DNA of 64,000 nt from Turritopsis dohrnii. Lineage: Eukaryota; Cnidaria; Hydrozoa; Anthoathecata; Oceaniidae. The notes beneath the pieces are model-generated. The model did no database searches. It was not told the DNA's origin and saw only the letters and a list, made by a program, of their open reading frames with translations. This document shows, piece after piece, positions 24,909-35,787 of this stretch (its first letter is position 1; every line of letters begins with the position of its first letter). The position numbers and the translations under genes were made by a program. Location: positions 310,001 through 374,000 of the forward strand of contig BQMF02000370.1 of assembly GCA_027922465.2 (NCBI GenBank), in the 5' to 3' direction.

Positions 24909-24959
24909 CAACCTCGTACCCAGGGTTTCTTGCCTTTTCGATATACGGACGGGCGGCGC
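24909..24959 (+). repeat. CCTCGTACCCAGGG dispersed repeat copy
   Basis: Head (CAACCTCGTACCCAGGGTTT) and tail (ATATACGGACGGGCGGCG) match the copy at 10128-10174 and the hairpin arms at 15252-15312. Confidence 0.6.
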
Positions 24960-25879
24960 CGAAAATTAACTAATATTCCTCCGATCTAATTCGTCCTCAA
25001 CTAAAGTTCGATCCATTCCTTTAAATGGATGATTGAAGAAAATATTTATAGTCGAAAAAAGTATAATCCACACCTTCTTATTTTACTGCACACATGAGTA
25101 GCTGTGTATAAACATGGCTTTATCGGTAAAGTATACTATGTACAGGTGAAGATGATTCAATAGGAAAAGTTTGTATTTACTTTTAACATTGCAGTGGAAA
25201 AAAGGTGTTCTTTTCGCGACAACTTTGTACTTAGGGATTTCTTTTACATACTTAGTATTTTGTGAGTTTAGATTAGTATTTTATAAGAATAGGATTTTCA
25301 TTATCCCTGTTCCATTTAATCTTGCAAAATGAGTGTTTGAAAATGTGCCGCCAAACTGTGAACAGAAAAACAAATATTATTTGACCGAAATAAAACCAAT
25401 CGAAGAAGCTAAATATAAAAGCAAACTTCACTTAAAAGAAAGGGTCAACTTTTCTGGTTTTGGTTTGGTTTTCAAGTTGACCTGAAAATTCGTTAAACAA
25501 ATCACTACATGAAAATGGTGGGAAATTCATCAGATTATGTCTGTGGTTTAGAGATTTGTATCTTTTTTGATCATGAATACTGTTTTCCCTGGTTAATCTT
25601 TTCATGGATTCCAGGAAAAAATGTGTGCTTGGAAATATGAAATAGAAAGAATCGAAAAAGAATTTCACCCAAAGAAAGGATAAAAAAATATAAAAGGATT
25701 TGATTGCCAAAACAAGGTGGTCTGGAATAAAAACAATTCATCAAAAGATTTTTTTTACAATTACATATATTTTCTATTTTCCTCAAATTTGAAAAAATGG
25801 TGTACGTGGAGATGTCTCGTAATCTTTTTAGCACATCTGTAAATCACCGCAAGCATTTTTACTAAACATTTTCTACTGT

Positions 25880-26725
25880 TTAAACAACACTGACTTCCAA
25901 GAATATTACATCATCATTAACAAAGCCATCCGAAAACATATCATCTTTACTGATGAACATTGGACATCCCGCAGCCACGTTAAAGTCACGAACAGGTTTC
26001 TGAAAACTTGAAGAAAACCGGTCAGGTATGAAACTTTCTTCAATCGATCTTGATGCATCATCTTGATTGATCAATCGAAATTTAACTCGTCTCGTGAATG
26101 GCCATTGTAAAAGGTTATCGTACTCTGATCTCATCAATACAAAAAAGACTGAGACATGTGTGCACTTTCCCAATCCATCACCATTCAAGTATAATCGACA
26201 ACAAAATCTATATCCGTACCTCTCAGTGAAACAAGGTGCACTGTGTAGAGCTGTGACACGCCCAATTACAGCTTGCTGCATTCGAAAGTTCAAATTATCA
26301 ATTTTCCAAAGTATTTTCCCATCATAAGTACAATTTTCATAAAGCTTCTGTTGCAAATCGTAATTGGAGATTCTTTTATCAATATCAGAAATTTTTAATG
26401 ATAACGCTTCGAATTCGACATAACCGGAATTCTCTTGGTCATCTTCGTCTTGACAACTGCAATTACCTTTGAGCAGATTTTGAAATTGATTTTGAACATC
26501 TTCTATCGATTTTGCTGCACTTAATAGTTTTCCATTTAGAAGTGCATTTTCTCTTTCCATATTCTTCCAGTACTGTGTTAAAGAGTTCTTAAGCTGTTTC
26601 ATTTCTCCTTTTAGAACAATAGCTTCTGATTGAATGGCTTGGCAACGTTTTGTTGTCACTAATAACTGAGTATCATCCTTAATGTGAGTGTTGTGTGTTT
26701 CTTCCGTGTTTATTTGACGCGCCAT
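25880..26725 (-). CDS. TRAF-like protein, coiled coil plus MATH domain only (copy A)
   Basis: The 281-residue frame starts at ATG 26725. Residues about 25-135 are a heptad-rich coiled coil with little hydrophobic core elsewhere. About 135-281 is a MATH/TRAF-C domain, beginning KILWKIDNLNFRMQQA and ending CPMFISKDDMFSDGF..IFLEVSVV. In TRAF proteins this domain trimerises through the coiled coil and binds receptor tails or adaptors. No RING or TRAF zinc finger precedes it. About 90 bases upstream, a frame at 26807-27031 has a CSEPFCKLLMDPL stretch that faintly recalls the RING start of the intact paralogue at 35786, ending near a donor-like gtaagt. A 3.6-kb transposon-like element begins at 27026, exactly where missing exons would lie. 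It may be a truncated duplicate, a TRAF1-like form, or a partial gene with unseen 5' exons. Confidence 0.75.
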   Translation of the reverse strand: MARQINTEETHNTHIKDDTQLLVTTKRCQAIQSEAIVLKGEMKQLKNSLTQYWKNMERENALLNGKLLSAAKSIEDVQNQFQNLLKGNCSCQDEDDQENSGYVEFEALSLKISDIDKRISNYDLQQKLYENCTYDGKILWKIDNLNFRMQQAVIGRVTALHSAPCFTERYGYRFCCRLYLNGDGLGKCTHVSVFFVLMRSEYDNLLQWPFTRRVKFRLINQDDASRSIEESFIPDRFSSSFQKPVRDFNVAAGCPMFISKDDMFSDGFVNDDVIFLEVSVV

Positions 26726-28737
26726 GGATAAATTATGATTTGAAAAGCCGGAAATTTTGTTGATGAAGACATAGTTAACATTTAGAAACTTGCTGTACTT
26801 ACAGTTTCAAAGAACAAACCTCGATTCCAACATCATTTCCCTCCAAAGATAGCTTTGCTCATCAGTACATTGAAATGAGGTCCTGGGAACGAGTTTGGGC
26901 GTATCGTCATTTATACAAAGATTTCTCAGAAACTGCATATTAAGTAAGTTACGGTTTAAAGGATCCATAAGTAATTTACAGAATGGCTCGCTGCAGATGT
27001 TTACATCACTGCTGTTTTTATAAAAATGCACGCTTTTTTTTAAAAAGAACCAGTAAAATCTGACCTTAGGCTGGCTGTTCTTATTTTTTGAGCCTTTTTC
27101 AGCCTGAATTGTTCTTACTGTGTTCTTAGCTTTAAGAACAAAGTTTCAGATTTCAGCCTCATTTTGTTCTTATTTATGAAACTTCCAGTAAAAGAAAAAA
27201 ATAAATGTTTTTAGAAAAAAACAAGCGTTGTTCTTGCTGAGTGAAGAGATGTAGATAGCAGTACGAATTATTATGTCCTTATTTACTCCAGACCGGAAGA
27301 TCAAAGTCTCTTGTAAGACAAGCCTATAATTACATAATAGAGACCGTTAGTCGCGCCGTTATTAATTAATTTCGTGCATCGTATTGTACAGTGTGTATCA
27401 AAATGTCTTATCCACCAACTTTAAAGGCGTATATCTCATTGCATGCCTGATAAAATATTATGAATTTTATATCACAAGAAAGAGCTTTTCATGCTCTATC
27501 TATTAATATAAAATGTTTGCCAAAATATTTGTTCTTCGAAAAGATATAGACGGATTTCTGTGTTTACATTTTTCGAAGCGCAACGCGCATGCGCAAAAAA
27601 GTGGAGGCAAAACAAATTGATTGCCTCCACCATTTTTGCAGCGAAACAGTACATGCGAAGGTTATAAATGCTCACTTATATACTTGTAATTTCCAACTTT
27701 TTTTCATATGTGTATGAAAATAATTCATTATTCGAAGTTCGTGCTGTGCATATGGATGTACAGACAGAAAAACAAGCTCTTCTGAGTTGATTTTCTGTCG
27801 CTTTCCACCAAAGAAAAGAGATGATCAAAAGGAAAGGTAAACTGAAGAGAAATGAGTGGCCTTAAACAGATGCAGACATTGAAGATGCTAGATTGTGCAG
27901 TGCTCAATTCGTATCAGATAATCTAAATCTTATTTTTTCAACTTTTTAAGGAAATTCAGCTTTGTAATTTAATTATTTCTCAACTATTCTAGTTTGTTGT
28001 ACCTCAACACAGTGTCAATACTGCATAACACAACAAATATATTTGGCTTAGGTTCAATGGACATATGAATAAAGATGTCAATTTTCCATTATCGTGTGAA
28101 ACAAACTATGAAGTGTTCATATTTTCTTTTTAATAGCCAAAAAGTCTAATGACAAGTTTAATCCATCTTCGTGTTTTCCAAGAACTGTTCTGATATACAG
28201 ACCACCAAAAGACTGAAAGGTATGAACACATAACCAAAAGAACATTTTAGCCATAACCAGTACCCAAAGATCATGACGATGAGGAGACTTTTCAGAGGCG
28301 TAACCAGAGGTCAGTCAAAATTTGTGGAGGAGAGTTAAGTCATTTAGGATAGAAAAGGAAAGCGTGCAAGTAACCTAATCGACACTTAAGAGTGAAAAGA
28401 AATATCATAATGTTGAACTCCTCCAGGATTTTTTGACTGACCCTAACTACCCCTCTGCTTTTGATGACAATGATGAAAATCTATATTGTAGAAGGTCAGT
28501 AGAGATTTAATTATGAATAATGTGTTTGGGGAAAAGTTCCATTTTTGCTAATGTCTTTGTCATAGTATTTTTTTTGCTAACTTGAAAAAGAACATCTGAT
28601 TTATACACAGTGATCAGCAGTGATATCTTATTTTTTAAGTGAAAAGCTTGTGAAGCTTTCTTTTGTACATTCATTCTAATTTTTTGGTCTTGCTAAAGTT
28701 TTTTAAACATTGTATTTTTTTAGACAAGGACAGCCTT

Positions 28738-29056
28738 AATGAAGATTGCAGCTAAAAATGAAGAACTACAATCAACCAAACATGATTTGAATAGTAGTAA
28801 TGCCATGCTTTCAAAATATCGAATTGATCTTTGACGCAGCATTAAAGAAAATCACAGATTGAAGAAAGCTATAATCAATATCAAGAATGAAAATGTGTTT
28901 CGATACAAACATGTTTCAAAGAATCAAAAAAATTGCTTTCTGCACCGGAATTTCCAATTCAATCTTTTAGCTACAAACATTGATTTTTCATTAGTTGTAA
29001 AATCTGATGTCTTAACACAGCAGAATTTGCTTGGACTTTTCATATCATATATGTAA
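28738..29056 (+). pseudogene. Decayed coiled-coil coding fragment
   Basis: The frame LMKIAAKNEELQSTKHDL and onward continues through an in-frame TGA (28832 area) into RSIKENHRLKKAIINIKNEN. The Leu/Lys/Glu/Asn pattern looks like a coiled coil, as found beside DNA-binding domains in THAP-type proteins, but that link is weak. It is broken by the stop and has no start context. It lies inside the element 27026-30607. Confidence 0.35.
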
Positions 29057-29085
29057 ATATCTTGAATCTTGTAGATATAAAGAAA

Positions 29086-29379
29086 TTATAAGCCTGTAAT
29101 GACATTTTCCTTTAATTTGTTCACTGGTGTATTGATAAGGTAATTGTATGTGTCTGGCCAAGTGACGTCTGGTAATTGAGCAACAGAAACCCAACCATGT
29201 GAAATGTTGTATGGGTCTTGAAGTAGTTCACCATTGCTGAGAGTCAATTTCTTAACATGCTGTGCTTTATCACCATTTTCTAAGTTTTTATAATATTCAG
29301 AGTATGTTTCCCACACCATTTTATGTTGAAAACGAATGCACGTGTTTGGAAATGGAAGATTTTTATTTTTTGTAACCAC
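29086..29379 (-). pseudogene. Transposon-associated protein fragment (possibly SWIM/YqaJ type)
   Basis: A 97-residue frame with the pattern KLTLSNGELLQDPYNI..GWVSVAQLPDVTWPDTYNYLINTP. The combination of GW-V, LPD-TW-D and YNYL resembles N-terminal segments of uncharacterised cnidarian transposon-associated proteins that carry a SWIM zinc finger and YqaJ-like nuclease. This is recalled from family knowledge and not verified. It has no partner domain nearby and is probably a remnant of the element's own gene. Confidence 0.35.
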
Positions 29380-29501
29380 GCTTTCAAAACATGATTAAAA
29401 AAGATTGCAAAGCTTCACGTGTTTGTTAAGCAATACTTAAATCTGATTGGGAGAATAAAAATTTTCAATCAAACGATATTTTTTCTTGATCACATACATT
29501 T

Positions 29502-29654
29502 CATCTACCGGTTCCAAACCAGCTAATCTTTATGGTTAAAACCTTGTTAAATTTGTTTGGGATGATGAGCATTTGGTCACGTGATGACTCGTTCTTCCAA
29601 ACGCTTTTGAGAGAGTTTTCACCGAGAACTTTAATGGTTTGAAACCGGTAGATG
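29502..29654. mobile_element. 153-bp MITE with 19-bp inverted ends
   Basis: CATCTACCGGTTCCAAACC at 29502-29520 is inverted at 29636-29654 (GGTTTGAAACCGGTAGATG) with one mismatch. Nested inside the larger element. Confidence 0.7.
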
Positions 29655-30607
29655 CATACCCTCTCAACTATAAATTTAATGAATGCCAATTTTTTTTTCG
29701 AAGCAGAGTCATCGAGCGCAAGAAAACAATATTTTACAAGGCTTTGTTGCTCTTACAATTTCAAAAACAAAGATGGCTAAGTTTTATGTGTATATTTGGA
29801 GGTCTATTCAATATTTCTAATACATTTTCCGTGTTTGTTTATGTTTTTTTTGCCTCCAAAACCGCGCATGGGACTGGGAACGACAACATGATACGTCACA
29901 TGAAATCCGTCTATTGAAGAAAAACTCAACGATTTGCTTCATTAAATTCTTGAAAGTCAATTAACTGACATGCTAATGAATTTTTAATGGTGTAATTTTC
30001 TTTTGTTGTGCTGATGAAACCTTTAGAAAATTTTAAGTATACCTTTGCGTATTAATTTCCCATAAAAACTGATCTAAAAAATTTCAAATAAAAATTTTTT
30101 ACTGTGTGATGATTTTGAATTTTTTTATTGTGTTTACAAATGGCATTTATTGTAAATTGAGTTAATTGACTTTTAAGAATTTAATGAACCAAATCGTTGA
30201 GTTTTTCTTTCATATCTTTTCGAAAAACAAATATTTTGGCAAACATTTTATATTTATGGATAGAGCATGAAAAGCTCTTTCTTGTGATATAAAATTCACA
30301 ATATTTTATCAGACATGTAATGAGATATACGCCTTGAAAGTTGGTGGATAAGACATTTTGATACACACTGTAGGTGAGAAAAGACGCGATCACAAGTGAA
30401 AACAAAAATAATTTTAAACTGTTTATCATTGAAAGAGTTAAAATTAAAAGAGAACCATTGTTCTTATTTTATAAGAAAATTCAGGCTCAGGCTGTTCTTA
30501 ATTTTTGAAACATTGATTTGAGCCTCAGGTTGTTCTTATTTTGTTCTTATTTTTTGGCCAAATCTGAGGTTCGTGTTCTTATAAAATTGTTCTTATAAAA
30601 AAAAGCG

Positions 30608-33600
30608 TGTACTTCGTTCCTCGAACAATGTAAATCCCACCATTGCTCCACTACAAAGTGAGGCAAAAGTTGATGCATGAATGTTCAAGGGAAGAGTGCA
30701 ATGTAATTCCATATCAACTGCAACTAGCTATCACCTGTTCAAACAAAAATACAAACTGCTGAATTAGCTTGAAATTCTTTGCAGAACAAATCGTTGCATC
30801 AGATTTCATGATTTCATGTGTAATACTGAAAGAGATCATTGGATGTTCCTAGAACCATAACTATTGCATCACTGAATAAGAATTTTCTTCTATACTTATC
30901 ATCATGTGATAAGAGATGAAATTTCACCAAAGAATTTCACCAAAGTTGATTTGTTGTTTTCAAATTTCGCTGACTTTGTCAGTAAAGCATTTGCAGACAA
31001 AGGTGTTTACGATTACTCAATATTTATGAATGTGGGTAATTTTGCTTTAGTATGTGCATTCCCTAAATATATGCTGATTATAAGATGTCATTATTTTCTT
31101 TCACGTGACAGAGCGTATGTTTAAGTTGAGTCTTTCAACATTTCAGCTGACGAAATAGAAGTTACCGCTTTCAACACTTCTAACAACAAAGTGAATAATG
31201 CCAGCAATCAAAGCTTGCAACATCTTGTTATCATAATCTGAGTGTTAATGACAATTAAACTCAAGGAAGAATGTTAAATACGTACAGCTGTCAAATTTAG
31301 AAGATGTGAAGTCGTTATTGTGAAGTACTATCGCAAACAAAATTGGTGTTCACGTGATGATGATTCAAACCACAGTTAAAGTCCAGCAATCGTGCACGTG
31401 CTTTCACTAACAGTCTTAATTTTATTTCGGTTTGTTTGCGGTGAAATTTCCCTTCTGTTGAAAAAAAGAAGTGAAAATTATTACGAAATGGGTTTCAGCG
31501 CGATTTCAACATGCTATAAACCATTCAGACTGTTATCAAGTTTGGCCTGGTTTCCATGTCCTCCTTTCCATTTCTCAGTGGGATATAATTCAAAGAAAGT
31601 AAAATCCTTAAAACGATACCCTAACTTGTTGGTTTAGGTTCTAGAATAATTCCCCCCTAGAAGATTGTTCCTCGGGTGATTGCCTAACAGTAAATTGACA
31701 CCCCCACCCCATCCACCCGGAGCATTGCCCCACGGATAACTTAATGAAATTACCACCCAGAAAAGGGGGATTTTCCAGGGGGGTGGGGATTGTCCTGACA
31801 TTGTTGGTTTAACAATAGCGGTGTTTAAACACAGATTCGGGAAAAACTTGCAAAAGTTTTACTACGAGGGTAACTCTCGTATAAACGTCATATCTTGAAA
31901 TGTGATATCATTACATTATGATTACGAAGCCTTTTAAGTGCCTGCAATAACTCCTAGTCACACAAAAACATCTATATATTATTAACGTCAAAGCATTCAA
32001 TCCAATCGAAATAATAACCCTGCTTTAATAAAAGCTATGGACGTCATCTATTTATCTATATCAATACTGAGGTTTATAAAAACATTTACGTCATAAAGAT
32101 TAAATCGTGTAAGATTTCATGTTTATTTATGTTGCCAGTGCATAAAAGTACGTCAGTGACGCGTGTTTACCGACACAATGAAATAGGTACTTTTTGTTTA
32201 CGTGAACCATAACTTAAACTTCCTTTACTGCCTATTTCATTTTTAAGGGGTGTGATTTTTGAGGCTTATTTGGTGACGTATACACTAACTTAGCAGTAGT
32301 ATATCCTTCGCCAAGTATCGAAGAGAAAAGAAACAAGGTAACTTACAAATAACTTGAGCGACGTTGCAATACATCTGTAAATTACCTAGGTGGGTGATGT
32401 ACACATTTTTTTTTATAAGCAACCGAGTTGCTAAGGGCTCAGCCCTCAAGATGGCCAAAAAAATAAGCAACTTGCTTAGCAACCCTAAGCCCTGAAATCT
32501 TCATAACAACTTTTTTTAATCTACAAAATCAATAAACAAAATCACATAAGTTTAAAGGGAGCCTTGTAAACCTTTATAAAATTTCTTTTTGTCCATCAAG
32601 ACAGACTAAAATTACCGGTGATAGATGGGTAGAATGAGTCAATTTGTGCATTGTAAGCATTTTTCTTACTCTTTGATAGAAATAGTCATAATAATATGAA
32701 GAATCAAATGTTTGATAAAATACCTTTAGAGAATAATGAAGAAGTGTATGTGTCATGTAATGAAGAAAAATTAAACATTGCGTAAAATAGCTCAAATAAT
32801 GTGTTTTTCTTCGATTTATTGCTTGAAACATTTTTAAGCAACCTTACAAGCAACTTTAGCCCTGGATTCTTAAAAATGCTTAGCAACTCCAGCCCTGAGC
32901 CCAAAATCGAGGTTGCTTATAAAAAAAAAATGTGTAGCCTGATGACGTAGTTCGTCATTTTAACCTTCAAAACATGAAAACCAACGTCAACTGTCGACCG
33001 GCCCTGGGAGTTTTCCCAACGTTTGACGTCAGTTGAAGTAAAGTAGAATCTCGGACAGGCAAGTAAGCAATTTTTCAAGTATTCCCCTCTTACACAAAAG
33101 AACCCCATTACGAAAACATTCGGACATTGGAAAAATATTCGTTGATTTCTTGGAAGCTTAAGTTCATTTGGACTTTCGTAAGAACAGAAGAATGATAATT
33201 CTGCACGAAATTCTTATACTGCACATGCTGCAAGACACATTTTATTCATGACGGAAGTTGATCAATATCTAAAGCTAGGGCAACAGGAGTGATGTTTTTC
33301 CACGTGTCGCATAGTGAAAATTTTCTTGTAATGAAACAAAGGAGGACTTTTTTGTTGCAGGGACAAATTTTTTTGTTTGCATGCGGCATGAAGGTTTGAA
33401 ATCGCTTTGTAAGGCAACGGAAATAGCAGAAGAGGGACGAAAAAGTTAAGCTTATTGATTTTTAATGGGAGCATCCAAGTAATCCATATTATAAAATAAA
33501 AACAAAAAGAAGAAGTCATCATCAAGCAAAAACTCGCCACCTTGTTCAGAAATACACTGCCGAAAATTTAGAAAAAAACTTTTCCCCTTTCCTTTCTTGC

Positions 33601-35780
33601 ATGTTAAGCGTGAAGAATGAAGAAAGCAAATGCAAACGGCACCGGGGGAAAAAATTTCTTCTTTGACGAGAAGTCTGTTTAAATTTTTAAATTCTTAATT
33701 GGTGGCGACACTTGAAACATTTTCAGGTGCGTGCAAAGGGACAAGTCGCATTGCATACTCCTTAAAAAGCCTCCCGTGTCGCCCAAACTTAAAGGACTCC
33801 CTGATGCACGCAGAAAATATATACCATATTACCCCGTTTTCAAGACCATGGGTTTAAAACTGGATTTTTAATGTTGAGCCAGTTTTTTTCTTTCAAAAAG
33901 TATTCCGGATTAAGTCCATGGTCTAAAAAGTAACAAAAATTCTCCAATTTGGCCAAAAGGCATAATATGCACCAAAAATGTGGAAATAGATCATATAAGA
34001 GATAAGTATGACGTTACTTTTTCATTTTCGAACTTAGCATAATCAATATCAATATCTTACACCGCTGCAGTATCATATTCGGTGATGTTTCGGAAGTTAT
34101 ATCCCCGCATAACGGGGCTTAAGTGACTTTTTTTGACGATTTTAGGCTATGGGTACTTTTCAAAATGAAGGCGAGGTGAACGTTGCTATGAGAAATATTT
34201 TATAACTTTCTGCATGCTCATAGAAATACGTAAATAAGTATTCCCATCATGCAATATGATTATACGAAATCGTATTTCTATGATTATGAAATCTTTTTAA
34301 AACAGTTATGTAAACAAGCTTGCAAAGGCTTAAGTAATAACAATCTTGTTATGCGAAGATAAGATTTTGTTAGATCAAACTTAGAGAATTGTGAAATGGA
34401 GTTTGAAGATGACATTCCCACGACGAATGTTCATCTATAGAAGTCATTTTAAAGTTTTTTTTTGACATTACGCAACAGACTGCGAGACTGTTGAAATGCC
34501 AATTTCCCAACACAAAACTTTTTGGTCAAAAATCTCTTATTTTTGCTTGAATGGACGAGGCAACACAGAAGAAAGTTTTCGTTAACCCAACCAGAAATAA
34601 CAAAGTTTCGACTGCAAACTATCAGTACAGCCCCCTGCCCCTTAGACACTCTGCTCCGGGGTCCCTGAGTTATACTGTTCCAGTTTTAAACAAGTAAAAA
34701 GTCGTGTATATTTTGGGTTTTTTTCTATAACAACAGTTACATATCATAATTAAAAAAACATAAAAATAATTTCATAACTTGGATAACAACAAGATTTCAG
34801 GAACACTAAGATTTTTTACATGGTTTGACCTTACAGTTGTTAAATACTTTCAAAGCTTTAAAAAAATTTCTGAAGATGAAACAAAAAAATCCTGTGAATT
34901 GAACGAAACCCAACGATGAAGAGGAAAACAAAGATGGAGAAGAACGCAACAATAGCCTGAAAAAAAAAAATGCAACAAAATCGATAGAGAAACATTCAAG
35001 AAATTAGAAGACGTATCAAGGCATAAGGAAAGACATGATTTCTCATAAGGTTAAACATTATTACCAAATATGAATTTGATTTTTTGAGTAAAATTTTTAT
35101 TCCTTTACAAATGATATACAAAATATAATGTTTCAAATGATTTTTATGAACAAGAAATGTCTTATAGATCATCATTCACCACAAATTAAATAAACATTTA
35201 TAAAAATGAACAACAAAAATTGAACTGAAAGTGAATAAAAAAATAAAAATAAAAATTCGATCGATATAAAGCGAAAGAAGATTGAATTTCCATATATATA
35301 TATACCTGTTTTATTTCTTGAGAAACAAGACCCATTAAAAATCAATCTAACATCTAACGTTATATAAGAAATAAACATAGAAGATTATAAAACACAAAAT
35401 ATAAAACAATTTATCTATCATCATGAACATATTTTCATTATAAATAAGGTGTTTTCTGTTTTCGTTTTCATTTTTTTTTTATATTATGTTTATAAACTTC
35501 TACAAATTTAAATAGATTTTAAACATAAATAAAATATATTTTTAGTATTATCTTTGAGTAAGGAATGAAGTGAGATTTTTGAATTTACTATGTTGGATAT
35601 TCACCATGCACAAAAATGTAGTAAATTTTTCTGCGTTGTAGATCCAAATTAGGCCAGTTCCCTACAAACTTTTGTCTATCAATTTAAAAGAACTTCATTA
35701 GGTTAAAGTTTTAATACGATACATACAAGTTAGATTAAACCGAACAAGTCAAAGTTGACCACACCTATGTGTGGTCACAC
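30608..35780. other. Gene-free AT-rich stretch between the transposon and the TRAF gene
   Basis: No domain, paired splice sites or terminal repeats were recognised. A short C/G-rich imperfect inverted region occurs at about 31648-31790 (CCCCCCTAGAA against CCAGGGGGG). The segment AACCCAACCAGAAATAACAAAG near 34583 is similar to AACCCAAACAAAAATAACAAAG near 50089 and is probably another dispersed repeat. Confidence 0.4.
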
Positions 35781-35787
35781 ATAGGTC
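35762..35787 (-). other. Perfect hairpin just after the TRAF stop codon
   Basis: ACCTATGTGTG, a 2-base loop, then CACACATAGGT lies immediately downstream of the TGA in the minus-strand 3' untranslated region. It could be an RNA stem-loop in the mRNA tail. No known element is identified. Confidence 0.5.

Larger units (their letters stand above)
27026..30607. mobile_element. 3.6-kb transposon-like element with long imperfect inverted arms
   Basis: The left end CACGCTTTTTTTTAAAAAGAAC (27031 area) mirrors the right end GTTCTTATAAAAAAAAGCGTG (30590 area). Further in, 27394-27551 is an inverted copy of 30216-30372 at high identity (GTATCAAAATGTCTTATCCA on one side). Both arms carry repeated TTCTTATTTTTTGAGCC / GTTCTTA motifs. 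The interior holds decayed coding fragments (28738-29056 plus, 29086-29379 minus) and a small inverted-repeat element (29502-29654), but no complete transposase. The superfamily was not identified and exact borders and target duplication are uncertain. Confidence 0.6.

Noticed and set aside
31392..31637. 81-codon plus-strand frame with GTG start
   Set aside because: No domain, no splice support and non-ATG start.
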